NCBI GenBank assembly: GCA_035578175.1
Contig: JAQMRL010000003.1
Coordinates: 110,020,819 to 110,084,818, forward strand
Direction: 5' to 3'
Length of the DNA stretch: 64,000 nt
Origin: Catonia carolina
Taxonomy: Eukaryota > Arthropoda > Insecta > Hemiptera > Achilidae
Positions 21,314 through 32,514 of this stretch are shown piece by piece; the stretch's first letter is position 1; every line of letters begins with the position of its first letter. A model generated the notes under the pieces. That model worked only from the letters and a program-made list of their open reading frames with translations. It searched no databases and was not told the DNA's origin. The translations under genes and the position numbers were made by a program.

Positions 21314-22672
21314 TAGGGTGATTCAAAAAGAGCGCCGGTTTTGATATATCAAATTAAGAGATTTATTTTATTGAAAAACTGAAAATAAATACATCAACAA
21401 GTTCATCTTTCCTTCCGATTTTATGTATGAAAAATGATGTCATGCATGGTCCTCCTCTACTGCGCTGGCACGCATCAACTCTGTCCATGAAATTGGATAT
21501 TACTGCACGACAAGTTTCGACTTCCATTTGCCCGATAACCCGTCGAATTTCCTCTTTCAAGTCATTGATGTTTCGGGGTTTATTGGCATACACCAATGAC
21601 TTCAGATGACCCCAAAGATGAAAGTCACAAGGCGTCAAGTCACACGACCTTGGTGGCCATTGATGGTCGGAATTACGAGAAATGATGCGATCCTGGAACC
21701 GTTCACGGAGCAACAACATTGTTTCTCGTGCAGCGTGACAGGTGGCACCATCCTGCTGAAACCACAACTCGTCAATTTCCATTCCATCCAAATGACGCCA
21801 CAAAAACTCCCTAATCATCGTACGGTATCGGTCTCCATTTACTGTCACGGCTTGTCCTTCTTGATTTTCAAAAAAGTAAGGGCCGATGACACCGCCCGAC
21901 CAAAAGCCGCACCAAACTGTCACTCGCTGTGCATACATTTCCCTTTCATTAACCACGCGAGGGTTTTCTAAACCCCACATACGGCAGTTCTGTTTATTAA
22001 CAAAACCGTTTAAGTGGAAGTGCGCCTCATCACTGAAAATGATTTTGTTTACGAAGGTGTCATCATCCTGCCGTTTTCTCAATACCCAGTCAACAAACTG
22101 TCGTCTCTTCTGGTGGTCTGCCACTTTCAAATGTTGCGTCAACTGAATTTTATACGGATGATATTGGAGATCGTACCGAAGAATTCTCCGTACAGAAGAA
22201 TATCGTAAACCCAATTGTTGAGAACGGCGACGTATTGATTTTGCTGGGCTAACAGCCACACTGTCACGAACCAACGCAACGTTCTGCTCAGTTCGGCCAG
22301 AACGACGACGTCCAGAACTTTTAAGGTCGACTGTTGAACCCGTCTCAAAAAACTTTTTCATGAGCCTGCGAACTGTTGATTCATTCGGTGCTTCATTACG
22401 TCCTAGAGTACCGCGAAGTCGCCTGACAGTAGCCGCATAACTCTCTCCACTCTGGTAAAATGTTTTGACGATTAACACTCGTTGTGCAATAGTAAACTTC
22501 TCCATGGTTAGACACAGACTGCGAGAGTACTACACTGCGAACAAGAGAAACTACAACTGAATCGTCAATCGGAATGTTCTCCGAAATAGAAATGAGGTCT
22601 AACAATGTTGCCAACCGATAAACAAAAATTTACCAGCCGTTTAAAAACCGGCGCTCTTTTTGAATCACCCGT
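21314..22672 (-). mobile_element. Complete rosa-like (DD41D) mariner-type transposon
   Basis: The element is 1,359 bp. The ends are inverted repeats: GGGTGATTCAAAAAGAGCGC at 21316 and its exact inverse ending at 22670, with the pairing extending to about 27 bp. A TA target duplication (21312-21313 and 22673-22674) is confirmed by comparison with the empty site in the AAC repeat at 11081. It carries one long uninterrupted transposase frame, so it may be autonomous. Confidence 0.88.
21363..22505 (-). CDS. Transposase, DD41D (rosa-like) Tc1/mariner family, intact
   Basis: The 380-residue product is a cut-and-paste transposase. Residues 1-55 form a helix-turn-helix (EKFTIAQRVLIVKTFYQ, then STVRRLMKKF). 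A second helix-turn-helix lies at about 70-115 and is joined by the GRRRSGR linker, an AT-hook-like basic stretch. The DDE domain follows, with aspartates at 159 (SDEAHF), 252 (QDGATCH) and 294 (TPCDFHLW). There are 41 residues between the second and third, the spacing that defines the DD41D group. The start ATG is the first in frame after the 5' inverted repeat. No stop or frameshift interrupts it. The C-terminus is slightly long, with a hydrophobic tail (VDVFIFSFSIK) running close to the inverted repeat. Nothing visible rules out activity. Confidence 0.88.
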   Translation of the reverse strand: MEKFTIAQRVLIVKTFYQSGESYAATVRRLRGTLGRNEAPNESTVRRLMKKFFETGSTVDLKSSGRRRSGRTEQNVALVRDSVAVSPAKSIRRRSQQLGLRYSSVRRILRYDLQYHPYKIQLTQHLKVADHQKRRQFVDWVLRKRQDDDTFVNKIIFSDEAHFHLNGFVNKQNCRMWGLENPRVVNEREMYAQRVTVWCGFWSGGVIGPYFFENQEGQAVTVNGDRYRTMIREFLWRHLDGMEIDELWFQQDGATCHAARETMLLLRERFQDRIISRNSDHQWPPRSCDLTPCDFHLWGHLKSLVYANKPRNINDLKEEIRRVIGQMEVETCRAVISNFMDRVDACQRSRGGPCMTSFFIHKIGRKDELVDVFIFSFSIK

Positions 22673-22996
22673 TAGTTCTGTTTCTTATCACATGGTCAGC
22701 CAATTAAATGACTGAATCATTTGAGAACAGAAGAGGTAGAGGTGTTAAAGACACTAATCAGAGTTATCTCCTCTGAAAGTAATGAATTTCATTATACAGC
22801 CAGACCCTGTGGTGAATGAAGTGAAAGTGTCGTTTGCAGGGTGGAAAATATGTGCTTTTCGGAGGGCCCGGCATGCTGATAAGCGTACTTTTCCACTCAG
22901 TGAGGAAGGCAATTGTAAACCACCTTACTCTTCGTTTTACTTAGTAAAACCTCAACAGGTTCAAACCAGCTTTTAGGCTGATGACCTAAACAACAA

Positions 22997-23340
22997 TTAG
23001 ATTAGCTTTTGCTAAATACAGTATGGTTGTTAAAATATAGTGAAGTGTTAAATACAGAACATTGTACTCTATAAACATAAATGTAAGAAATTATGTACCG
23101 TTTAAATTTATGTTATTTATGTGTGATGATTTTGTTGCAGGCTGGATAAGAATCTAAAGACGAAGAAAGGGAGCCGCAGAGGAAATTCAGGCAACCGTTT
23201 GGAACTACAAGTACTTACTCTTATCCACAACGTACCTTAAATGTAAGTCACACTAATTAGTGGATAAATAATACATTTAAAATAGATATCCACTAAACAC
23301 TTTACACATTGGCATCATCTGTGTAATTACAAAAATGGGA
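22997..23340. other. Intervening AT-rich DNA
   Basis: No feature is recognised with confidence. A 'ttttgttgcag' at about 23130-23140 could be a splice acceptor on the plus strand, but the following frame is short and matches nothing I know. Confidence 0.4.
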
Positions 23341-23367
23341 AAGTTCACATTGACTGACTCCTCTTCT

Positions 23368-24243
23368 TCAGGTGCCTTCTCCATTACGAAGGTTGGCTAT
23401 CATCATGGTCAGTCGTACCTTATCCACTGCTGCTCTGAAAAGGTCATGCGATGAGCAGTTAAACGCTTCTCTCAGGTTTCTTAACCAGGATATTCGTCTG
23501 CGTCCCACTGAGCGTTTACCAACGAGTTTTCCTTGAATTATGAGATGCAGAATCTCATATTTAGGCCCCCTCATGATGTGTCCAAGGTATGTCAGTTTTT
23601 TTATCTTTATTCTCTGCAGGATTTCCAGCTCTTTCCCCATTCTTCTGAGGACCTCCATATTTGTGACCCTGTTCGTCCACAATATTCGAAGCATCCTCCG
23701 GTAGGTCCACATTTCAAACGCTTGTAGATGGATCTCATATTCTTTGGTGAGTGTCCACACCTCTACCCCATACAAGAGGATGGGAAAGACGTAGCACTTC
23801 AAGAGGCGGGTCCTGGTTTCGAGGCTCAGGTCGCGGGCCGATAGAAGAGGTCTTATTTTTAGGAATACTGCCCTGGCCTTTTCAATTCTAATCTTTATTT
23901 CTGGCAGGTGGCTTGCACTGCAATTGACTCGGGTTCCCAGATAATTATAGTCTTCCACTTGTTCGATTCTGTCTTGCCCAGCAAAAAGTTGTTCCTGTGG
24001 ATTGTCTCGCTTAGTAATGACCATGTATTTTGTCTTCTTAGCGTTTAATGTGAGCCCATACTCTTCACTGGCTTTAATTATGTTGTTCAGCATTCTTTGC
24101 AGGTGTTCTATACTTTTGGCGAGCAATACCGTGTCGTCTGCATATCGCAGGTTGTTTATAGGAGCACCATTCACGACAATGCCCGCTGTTTCTCCTTCTA
24201 GAGCTTGAAAAATAGGAAAGTTCTCATTGACTGACTCATGCAT
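23368..24243 (-). pseudogene. RTE-type LINE reverse transcriptase, 5'-truncated
   Basis: A 291-codon open frame begins just upstream of the catalytic motif YADDTVLLA. It continues with LNAKKTKYMV, YNYLGTRV, KIRIEKARAVFLK, the FPILLYGVEVWTL block, then MWTYRRMLRI and LGHIMRGPKYEIL. These blocks in this order are typical of the reverse transcriptase and tail of RTE-clade elements. The endonuclease and the N-terminal half of the polymerase are missing. The 3' tip is 'ggcacctgaagaagagg'. A second copy is at 32521-33175. The frame is intact, so insertion is recent, but the copy is dead on arrival by truncation. Confidence 0.78.
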
Positions 24244-24269
24244 TACTAATTCTCCTAGTTGCTTTATAG

Positions 24270-24975
24270 CTAGATAGCTGAAATTTGGAGGGAATATTTC
24301 CTTTCGAGTTAAGCGTAAACAGAAAAGTTAAACATAAATAATTTCGACATTCTACCATTAAGGGGTTGAAAAGGGTGTTCAACCCTTAAACCGATATTTT
24401 CCATTTACAAAGTTCTGGATAAGCTAGATAACTGAAACTCGTTGGAGATGTTACTTATAGTTCAACTACTAAAATTACTTCTTAACCATTTCTAAAATGT
24501 ACCCCTAAGGGGATGAAAATATGGTTCAACCATTAAACCAATATTTATTGTTTAAGTTCCAGATGAGTTAAATGGCTGAATTTTGGTGATTTGTTTAAGG
24601 TGCTACTAAAAAATATTACCCCTTAACAATTTCCAAAATGTACTTCTGAAAGAAAAGGGTGTCCAACCCTTAAACCAATATTTTTTTATTTACTAAGTCC
24701 CAGACCTGTTGGATGGCTGAAAGTCGATGGAGATATTACATATAGTAACGCTAAAAAATGACTCCTTAATGATTACAAAAATGTGCTCAAAATGGGTTGA
24801 AAATGGTGTTCAATCCTTAAAACAATACTTTGTTTTTATTAAGTTATGGACAAGGTAGATGGCTAAATTTTGGTGGATGTGTTACTGATTGTGCAATTAA
24901 AAAATTATTCCTAAATAATTTCCAAAATGTACCCCTGACAGGTTGAAAAGGGTGTTCAACCCTTAAATCAATATT
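24270..24975. repeat. Diverged tandem repeat, about 145-bp period
   Basis: The phrase 'gttgaaaagggtgttcaaccc' or a variant starts near 24366, 24513, 24650, 24793 and 24942, giving spacings of about 137-149 bp. Between them 'ggctgaa..tggtggagat' and 'atttccaaaatgtacccct' recur in the same order. Units are perhaps 70-80% alike. The phrase contains a short inverted repeat (GGGTTGAA/TTCAACCC). It codes for nothing. It is a small satellite-like array of near-nucleosomal period. Confidence 0.75.
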
Positions 24976-24989
24976 ATCAGTACGTATTT

Positions 24990-25290
24990 TAATATTTTTC
25001 AAATCAGAAAATTGTGTTTTTGATTTATTTTCTTGATTCATTTGCAACAGTTCTGGTAGTTGATGAAAATTCTTGTTATTTTCTGACACCAGTTTGACAG
25101 TAATAATTAATAAAAGTGTTCCTTTAAGGTTTAGATTATCCCTGAACTCAGTTTTATTTTTTCTTATTAAAGAAAATACCCGTTTTTCAGCAGCATTAGA
25201 ATGAGGAAGAAAAAGTACAGCTTCCACTATATTTTCTAAATGTTTAAAAAATTTTGTTCGCTGCGAAAAAAGTGCACTGCTGCAGACACT
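24990..25290 (-). pseudogene. hAT-like transposase C-terminal dimerisation fragment
   Basis: The minus strand encodes LFLPHSNAAEKRVFSLIRKN followed by KTEFRDNLNLKGTLLLIITV. This is the conserved C-terminal dimerisation block found in hAT-type transposases and their domesticated relatives. The frame starts upstream of the first methionine (F-K-H-L-E-N-I-V-E-A) and carries on past the block into unrelated sequence. The upstream catalytic part is absent. Assignment rests on this single motif block. Confidence 0.55.
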
Positions 25291-25299
25291 TCATTATTG

Positions 25300-25893
25300 G
25301 TGGGAGATTCAGCTCGGTCATGTGGGTGAACGTATAAATCAGTATAAATGCGGGAGAGTTGGCATGTCTGGGACACTGAGGCAAAAGACAAGACTTGAAA
25401 CATGGGCGGATTTAGGTCGTGATATCTGGGGGTGCGAGCTCACCGGAAGGTATGAGGTATTTGGATACTAAATTCAAACATCCCAAAAATCTGGGGGTGC
25501 GGCGCACCCCCTAGCACCCCCGTAAATCCGCCTATGACTTGAAACAAGGTTAAAGTTTTATAAGACGGTAACAGTTCCAACCTTCACATATGGGAGTGAA
25601 GCATGTGTGATGAGAAGAAAGAAGGAAAAAACATCCAAACAGCAAAAATGAAATTTTTAAGGTTGGCAAAGGTTGTACAAAACTAAACAGGATCACAGAT
25701 GAAGATATAAGGCAAGAATTGGGAATTTTTCACTTAAAAAATAAAATTATATCATGCCCAATGATCATTTAAACAGAATGCCAGAAAGCTGCTTACTAGG
25801 TTTATCAAGAAGATACAAGCCAATAGGAAGCAAAGATATTAGAAGGCCGAAGAAAATATGGGTGCCGGAAATAGTAGAAATGCCTAACCTGTG
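25300..25893 (+). pseudogene. RTE-like LINE fragment split by a MITE
   Basis: On the plus strand, 25300-25402 and 25536-25893 read as parts of one reverse transcriptase tail: RQKTRLET / RLKFYKTVTVPTFTYGSEAC, then CTKLNRITDEDIRQELGIFH and a KIISCP stretch. Removing the small element at 25403-25535 and one copy of its target duplication restores the local frame. Further stops and frameshifts downstream show decay. It is a different RTE subfamily from that at 23368. Confidence 0.6.
25403..25535. mobile_element. 133-bp MITE with 11-bp target duplication
   Basis: The ends are inverted repeats: TGGGCGGATTTA on the left and TAAATCCGCCTA on the right. A direct duplication gacttgaaaca (11 bp) flanks it at 25392-25402 and 25536-25546. 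The interior is GC-rich and partly palindromic (CTGGGGGTGCG...CGCACCCCCTAG). A duplication of 9-11 bp is typical of Mutator-like (MULE) elements; 8 bp would be hAT. The class is therefore inferred. Confidence 0.75.
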
Positions 25894-26393
25894 AAAAGAA
25901 TATTTTATTAATTGAATATTTTTATACTATATTCATGTCATATTAAAATGAGTTGCGTCCTTTTTGAAACAATCATTATATGATGTCAATTTTTGGGGTA
26001 AGGGATGAAAAGGTTTTTTTCACATAAAATACAAAAAAGAGGCTGACCACATAATCGCACGGAGTATCCAAGGGAAACTGTTCAAAAAATGTAATTAAGA
26101 CTCTGATAAATACCATATAACATAATCAGTTTTATGATATCAAATAAAATAATTAACCAACCATATTTTCTTTTGTTACAGTTATTGCAGAGAGTTAATA
26201 GATTATTTGAAGCTAGACATTCTAAAAATAAACATCTGCTTACAACTAATCTATTTATTGTAGTCATTCTGGTATATAATTACCACCAGTAGAAAAGAAT
26301 CGCTGTATCTATCGCAAAATTATAATTACTTGCTATATTTACTAATAATTCATTATCATTTAATCACTTATTAAGTAACTACAAGTATAAAAA
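25894..26393. other. AT-rich DNA without a recognised feature
   Basis: I see no gene or repeat border here. Confidence 0.45.
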
Positions 26394-26490
26394 AATGGTG
26401 AAGTGCGAAGAAGTATCGCCAATGGGAAACAAAGGATTTACTCCTGCTTACGGTTGTAATCACAAGGTTCAGTCACAGCCCATGGCTAAG
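26394..26490 (+). CDS. Possible short first exon, unrecognised
   Basis: An ATG at 26394 in an A-rich context opens a 32-codon frame (MVKCEEVSPMGNKGFTPAYG...). It runs into CTAA|GTAAGT near 26487, a strong splice donor. Codon use looks less skewed than in the surrounding AT-rich DNA. I do not recognise the peptide, and no downstream exon can be assigned because the next 1.2 kb is SINE and hAT sequence. It could be a real 5' exon of a plus-strand gene, a micropeptide or chance. Confidence 0.25.
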
Positions 26491-26854
26491 TAAGTATCAT
26501 TTATTGTTAATCAATATTGTAACACCTTTTTTTTTATTTTTTTATTTTTTTAATTCCTAATATGTGTACGTTGCAATCTGTTCAACTCAGAACAATAAGC
26601 AACCCCATGACCCAATGAGATGAGGATGATGTGTATGACGTGTAAATGAGGTGTAGTCTTGTACAGACCCAGGTTGACCATTCCTGAGAGAGTATGGTTA
26701 ATTGAACCCCAACCATCAAAGTACACCGGCAATCACTGTCTAGTATTCAAATCCGTATAAAAGTAACTACCTTACTAGGATTTGAACCAGGAACCTTCAT
26801 CTCCGAAAATCAGCTGTCAAACAGCTGATTTTGGCGACGACTTTACCTCTAGAC

Positions 26855-27612
<758 letters not shown>

Positions 27613-27653
27613 CTCTAGACCAACCCGGTGGGTTAATTGTAACACCTAAATCA

Positions 27654-27722
27654 TGCCCATAACAGACAGTTGGAGTGTTAAATTATTTGCACTCAATCTG
27701 CTAGTTCCGGGGCTACAAAAAA
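27654..27722 (+). repeat. AAC-tailed repeat, 5' fragment
   Basis: 'tgcccataacagacag' and 'cactcaatctgc' match the first 65 bp of the AAC-tailed repeat. It is cut off by the Helentron-like copy starting at 27723. Confidence 0.65.
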
Positions 27723-28076
27723 TCTGGTGTGACTCACACAGCTTTCTCTTGCCAATGCAAATAAAGACCAATATAACCTAACATTAATAATAAAACATTA
27801 GATATAAACAAAAAACTAACCTCAAAAAACATAAACTTATTTTAATCATGAGTGAACGACGCAAAATAAATATCAACCTCAGTTTGGGTTAAAAATATGG
27901 AAAATCACTCTTTCATGTTAAACTAGGCTCTGTAGAGAAAAATGCTCTAAATAAAATTTGTAGATATTTTAATTTCCTATAAATTTGATTATACACTTTT
28001 GTTGTAAAATGCATACTAAGGCCGAAATCTTAAAAATAGATTTTTCACACGTTTTCGTGAGAAAAAAACAGAAACA
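27723..28076 (+). mobile_element. Helentron-like copy, 5' third
   Basis: It starts at TCTGGTGTGACTCACAC, in which the stem loop is shortened by deletion, and breaks off after the 'cacgttttcgtgagaaaaaa' region. The 3' end is missing. Confidence 0.7.
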
Positions 28077-28092
28077 GTATACAAGTGTGTAA

Positions 28093-28120
28093 GTACAAGG
28101 TGATAACTATCACCTTGTAC
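28093..28120. repeat. 28-bp perfect palindrome
   Basis: GTACAAGGTGATA at 28093-28105 is followed by AC and then its exact inverse TATCACCTTGTAC. It lies beside the broken end of a Helentron-like copy, in otherwise unremarkable DNA (28077-28279). Confidence 0.7.
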
Positions 28121-28279
28121 ATTTGTAATGCTACAGGCTGAACACCTAAATATTGGTTCGTTCAGGATTTGGGTATAAAATAATAAACAATCTTTTCTTT
28201 ACGGTACAACACATAGAACTTCTGCTGCTTGGCCCTGTAGTGAAGTTATTAGCACTCTGCTGGTAACCAGTTGTAAAAA

Positions 28280-29223
28280 TCTGGTGTGAAACACTCACAC
28301 AACTTTTTCTTGCCAATGCAAATAATTAATAATAAACCTAACATTATTAATAAAATATTAGAAATAAACAAAAACTAACCTCAAAACATAACCTTATTTT
28401 AATCATGAGTGAATGACGCAAAATGACAATCGAACTCAGTTTGGCTTAAAAATACGGAAAATCACGCTTTCACGCTAAACTAGGCTCTGTAGAGAAAAAT
28501 GCTCTAAACAAAAGTTGTAGATCTTTTAATTTTCTATAAATTTAATTATATACACTTTAGTCGTAAAATGCATACTAAGGCCAAAATCTTAAAAAAATCG
28601 ATTTTTCACACGTTTTCGTGAGAAAAAATCAGAAAATCGCTAATTACTGCTAAACTAAGCGTCATACAAAAAAATGTTTGAAACAGAAGTTGTAGGTTTT
28701 TAAATTCTCTACAACTTTTATTATATAAGTTTTTGCGCTAAAATTTATATTAAAGCCGTAATCTTAAAAAAACAACGTTTTTACGTGAAAACAGCCTCAC
28801 CGAGAATTTCAGCAAACATGGCGCCTACCCTATCTTGTAGAGAATAAAAAATTGAGTAAAATAGGCGATTTAAAAAAAAATCGTAGGACCAGTTTTTGAG
28901 AAAATCGCAAAAAACTGAAAAATTATACGAATAAACTACTACTTCCGGTTGACCGATTTTGATGAAAATGTTCGTGTCGCGTCCGGTAGTGGTATGTAAC
29001 TTAAGTTTCAAGTTTCAAGTTCGTACGACGTTCCGTTCTTGAGATATTCTGTTCACACACACACACACACACACACAGACACACACACAGACCAATCGCT
29101 AAAAACATGTTTTTTGGGTTCAGGGGGTCTGAAAACGTATAGATCCGGTGAAAACTCGATTTCGAAAAATCGACATGAAAACAATACTTTCCTTCCTATA
29201 TATTCATATAGGCAAGAGAAAGT
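28280..29223 (+). mobile_element. Helentron-like copy, full length
   Basis: Full length with both subterminal repeats and the hairpin; (CA)n at about 29055-29090, interrupted once by CAGACA. It is very similar to the copies at 7239 and 13059. Confidence 0.78.
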
Positions 29224-29510
29224 AAAAATTGGCCGCTGCCTCAGAAAATTTCCCACTAAGAATTACTTAAAACTTACCACTAGACAGAAGATTAACATTA
29301 AACCTATGTAAACCTGGTTGAAACTATGTTGAAAAGTAGTTTCATCTTCATGATCTTTTTCATGTGAAAATAAAATTTTAGAATTTTTTTCAAAATGGAA
29401 CTTACTTTTCCTTTGGACTGGCCTGAAGGCGGAGACCTTCAAGTTGCTATTAAATAAAACTTTTAACCCATCATCAATGTCAGCAACAAAACATTAAACA
29501 GACACCTTAA

Positions 29511-30117
29511 CCCTTTCTAACCCAGTGTGGCATAAAAGTCACATTGGAGTGAAATAACTGACATAAAAATTTTAATTGTTAGCGACTACTTTGGATTAAA
29601 GAGCGCTGGATGTGATGCGTAAAAATTTTTTGTACCCTAGCCAGGAATCGAACCTGAGACCTCCACTTTGCAGTGTAAGATGCTGACCACTACGCCACGC
29701 AGGCAACCATTAGTTTCTTTTTAAAGTTAATTTTAGTTTTAATGTGTTCATTTACTAAAATAGTAGCATTTCTTCGAGTATGTTGAATGTACATACATAC
29801 ATACATATTTTTTAGACTGTAAAAGTGATTTTATCCATTTTACCAGTATTTTTGAATTGTAACAATTTTTTAAGTCTTAAAATAATGCTTTGATATTAAA
29901 ATTATATTTAGTTTTTTTGCTACAAATTAAAGTTAAGAGATTATTGTTTAAGAAGCCTAAACATAATTTTACTTATTCATATTGTTGGGAACTTTTATAT
30001 CAAGTCCCAAGGCTGAGGGCCTAAAAGTGATTTTATTACACTTAAATGTCAGTAAAATGTATGAAACAATGTAGTTCATTTGTTTGTGTATAGTTAAAAA
30101 ATTTGGGATTGAAAGGG
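29511..30117. mobile_element. TTAA-flanked (piggyBac-like) small element
   Basis: TTAA lies at 29507-29510 and 30118-30121. The ends CCCTTTCTAACCCAGTG and the inverse of 'gggattgaaaggg' both start CCCTTT, the terminal motif of piggyBac-type elements. There is no transposase inside; a tRNA-like segment lies at 29636-29706. It is inferred to be a MITE mobilised by a piggyBac transposase. Confidence 0.65.
29636..29706 (-). repeat. tRNA-like sequence inside the TTAA element
   Basis: On the minus strand it has a good A box (TGGCGTAGTGG) and B box (GGTTCGATTCC) at tRNA spacing, and it starts GCCTGCGTGG. I could not form a proper anticodon stem, so I call it a tRNA-derived sequence and not a tRNA gene. 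It may be the head of a third SINE family captured in or fused to the element. Confidence 0.5.
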
Positions 30118-30652
30118 TTAATATCAAAATGGTACTTTAAAAATGTAAAGTTCTCAATTTCACTTCATGATTAACATCCGTAGTAAATAAAATGATCTCA
30201 TTTTGAGGGTGGAAAAGATTTTTTTGAGAGGTATGGTGTACTGATGCGCAGCCATACTTTTCAACCTTGTAAAGAATCATAGTTAAACCGCTGACTCACT
30301 CATTTTCTCAATAAAAACATAAGTTTTATGTTGTTATAGTATTGTTTGAGTCGCAACTCCTTGTAGTTGTTGTGGAATGCAGTGTGTTGTTATAGTAGTG
30401 GGAGAATGAATGAGTTAGTATTGTTTCACAGCTGATGCATTTGTAGTGGTAGCGTGTTTTAACTGGACTAAAAAAATATACTTATCATCCGGCACATTAA
30501 TTTAACGAATACCTACCGGGTTATTAACTTGGTCGGATTCATAATATTTAACTTACCAATTTATATCAAAATATGTAAATAAATAAATGTAATAAATACA
30601 AACAATATGTTAAATATGGAAAGTTTGAAAACGAATATTTTGTATCAGAGTA
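30118..30652. other. AT-rich DNA without a recognised feature
   Basis: I see no gene or repeat border. Confidence 0.45.
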
Positions 30653-31385
30653 CAGTAGAATCTTAGTAGTCCGGCCTGTTCCGGACCGAAAGAGTGCTGG
30701 ATTACTGGATGTTTTTTTTTTTTTTTTGTTTAACGTCCCACTGTTCTGCAATTACTGCTAATGCACATGGTGAAGGATGTAATGATTCTTTTGTAACGTA
30801 TGAAAATATGCCGTGCCTGAATGGGATTCGAACCCAAGACCGCATGATGAGAGGCAAGCACGTAACCAACTACTCCAATGCAGCCCGCACTGGATGTGTT
30901 GGAATTTTGGAATTATAAATTTTTCAATTTAAACAAAAAATGAATACATATGCATTGATTTCCATGAGATTTTAAATTAAATTAACTAATTAAAAAAGGT
31001 TTGCTGAGTACTTGTGTAGTCATAGTTAGTGAACATAATTATCGGCTATTGACATCGCCTAGTGCGGTGTAGGGGTGCTTGTGTTCTGAGAATTACGTTT
31101 CGTTGTCAATTCAGCATGAAGTATAGACAATGACCCAGTTCTGGGTATTGGATAAAAGGCCAAAAATTATTCCATTTAACAGTAATTAAGGTCTGCTTAT
31201 TCATTTCTTTAATCAAATCCTAAACATACATGTTATATTAAATTTGTCGTAATTAGGTCGAGTTGATTTCCCTAATTCAATTTAAATCTTTTACCGAAAT
31301 CTGTCCTGGGTGAGGTTTCATACTTTTAGGCGTAATATTTTAAGGGCCGGATTACTGGAGGTGCCACACTACTGAGATTCTACTG
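30653..31385. mobile_element. Pogo-like non-autonomous element with nested SINE
   Basis: The left end is CAGTAGAATCTTAGTAGTCC and the right end GAGATTCTACTG. TA flanks both ends (30651-30652 and 31386-31387). Internal subterminal phrases 'ggattactgga' occur near both ends. No transposase is left. A SINE sits at 30712-30888. Confidence 0.75.
30712..30888 (-). repeat. tRNA-derived SINE, family 1
   Basis: This minus-strand copy has the polyA tail (plus-strand T run at 30712), the B box TTCGAATCCCA and the common body. The target duplication actggatg lies at 30704-30711 and 30889-30896. It interrupts the pogo-like element. Confidence 0.8.
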
Positions 31386-31429
31386 TAATACAACAATCGT
31401 TCTCCCAGCATGCGTCACTCATTCATTAT

Positions 31430-32060
31430 ACCTTTTTTTTCTTGCGCCCTGGAGACTCCAGGAGGAGTATAGGACATGTCAGCTATAACATCTGAAATAC
31501 GTACATATAAGAAACACACAATGTATCACTACTATCAAGAAAGAAATTCTTGTACGCTATAAAAAGTTTCTCTGATCAAGTAATTTTTCAGATTCCTTTT
31601 AAAAGAATTCAAATCCTCACATTTTAAGAATTGGGGTAATTTATTCATGAATTTTCTCCATGTATAAGTAGGTTTTTGTTCAAACCATTTTGTGGAGTGA
31701 TTAGCCACATAATAATCATTTCTGTTTCTCGTGTTATGATTGTGAACATTGAAATTCTGTATAAAATTATTTTGCCTAACATACATAATCACCTCAAAAA
31801 TGTAGAGAGAGAGGGAACTGTAAGCAGTTTAAGCTCCTTAAATAGTGGTGTGGATGAGGTTAGCTGGTTAGCTCCCACCATACACCTAATAGCTTTCTTT
31901 TGAATTTTAAAAACCCTATTCATATTACCCATGCTAGAATTACCCCATACTAAGATACCATAACGGATATGAGACAGAATGAGGCCATGATAAGCTGCCA
32001 TTGGTAATTTTTTATCATTTAATCTGGCAATTTGTTTTAGTGCACATACCCCATACCTAA
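31430..32060 (-). pseudogene. LINE 3' fragment (same family as 17849), frameshifted
   Basis: The minus strand gives AAYHGLILSHIRYGILVWGN up to PSLSTF (31789-32001), then in another frame the NTRNRNDYYV...NKLPQ tail (31535-31792). One frameshift separates them near 31790. The 3' tip with an A-rich end lies at about 31430-31460. It is 5'-truncated and inactive. Confidence 0.68.
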
Positions 32061-32514
32061 CCCGTACCCTTCACCCTGCAACTACACGGAGCTTCGAGCC
32101 GCACAATAATTCAAATGAACCTTTTATCCATTAACCTAAACACCAAACTAAAATTTAACTTATATGATTACAGGAGTCAAAATGGAGGACATGGAGTAAA
32201 TTTATATTCGAGTAAAAGTATGAAGGAGAAGGAGAGTGCAAAATGGGGTCCTATGTTCAAGAACAAACAACACTTTACAAGTCTTCATTGTTGCTAATGA
32301 TTTCTTCATCCTAGACCATCATGATATCATCACATACTTTCCTTCTTTAGTAATCTAGTGTATAGGTTTATTATAACATAACGTATTGTAAAATTGCAAT
32401 GTAGACAAGTTTTTGCTTATTAAAATTTTATAAAATAAATTTTACCAAATTTTTCAGCTGCCTTGATCCCTACTTACTACTTACACATGTTTCAGTGATC
32501 CACCATCATCATCT
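32056..32514. other. Intervening DNA without a recognised feature
   Basis: I find no known motif. A short frame at 32115-32297 is not supported by anything else. Confidence 0.4.

Larger units (their letters stand above)
21245..22996 (+). repeat. AAC-tailed repeat split by the rosa-like element
   Basis: The two halves, 21245-21313 and 22673-22996, make one copy of the AAC-tailed repeat ending 'gacctaaacaacaa'. The element 21314-22672 lies between them. The uninterrupted copy at 11081 supplies the original sequence across the insertion point. Confidence 0.8.

Noticed and set aside
21606..21971. Plus-strand frames between 21427 and 22348
   Set aside because: They are antisense to the intact DD41D transposase.
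29636..29706. A functional tRNA gene
   Set aside because: A and B boxes are present, but no proper anticodon stem or acceptor pairing could be formed; it lies within a TTAA element.
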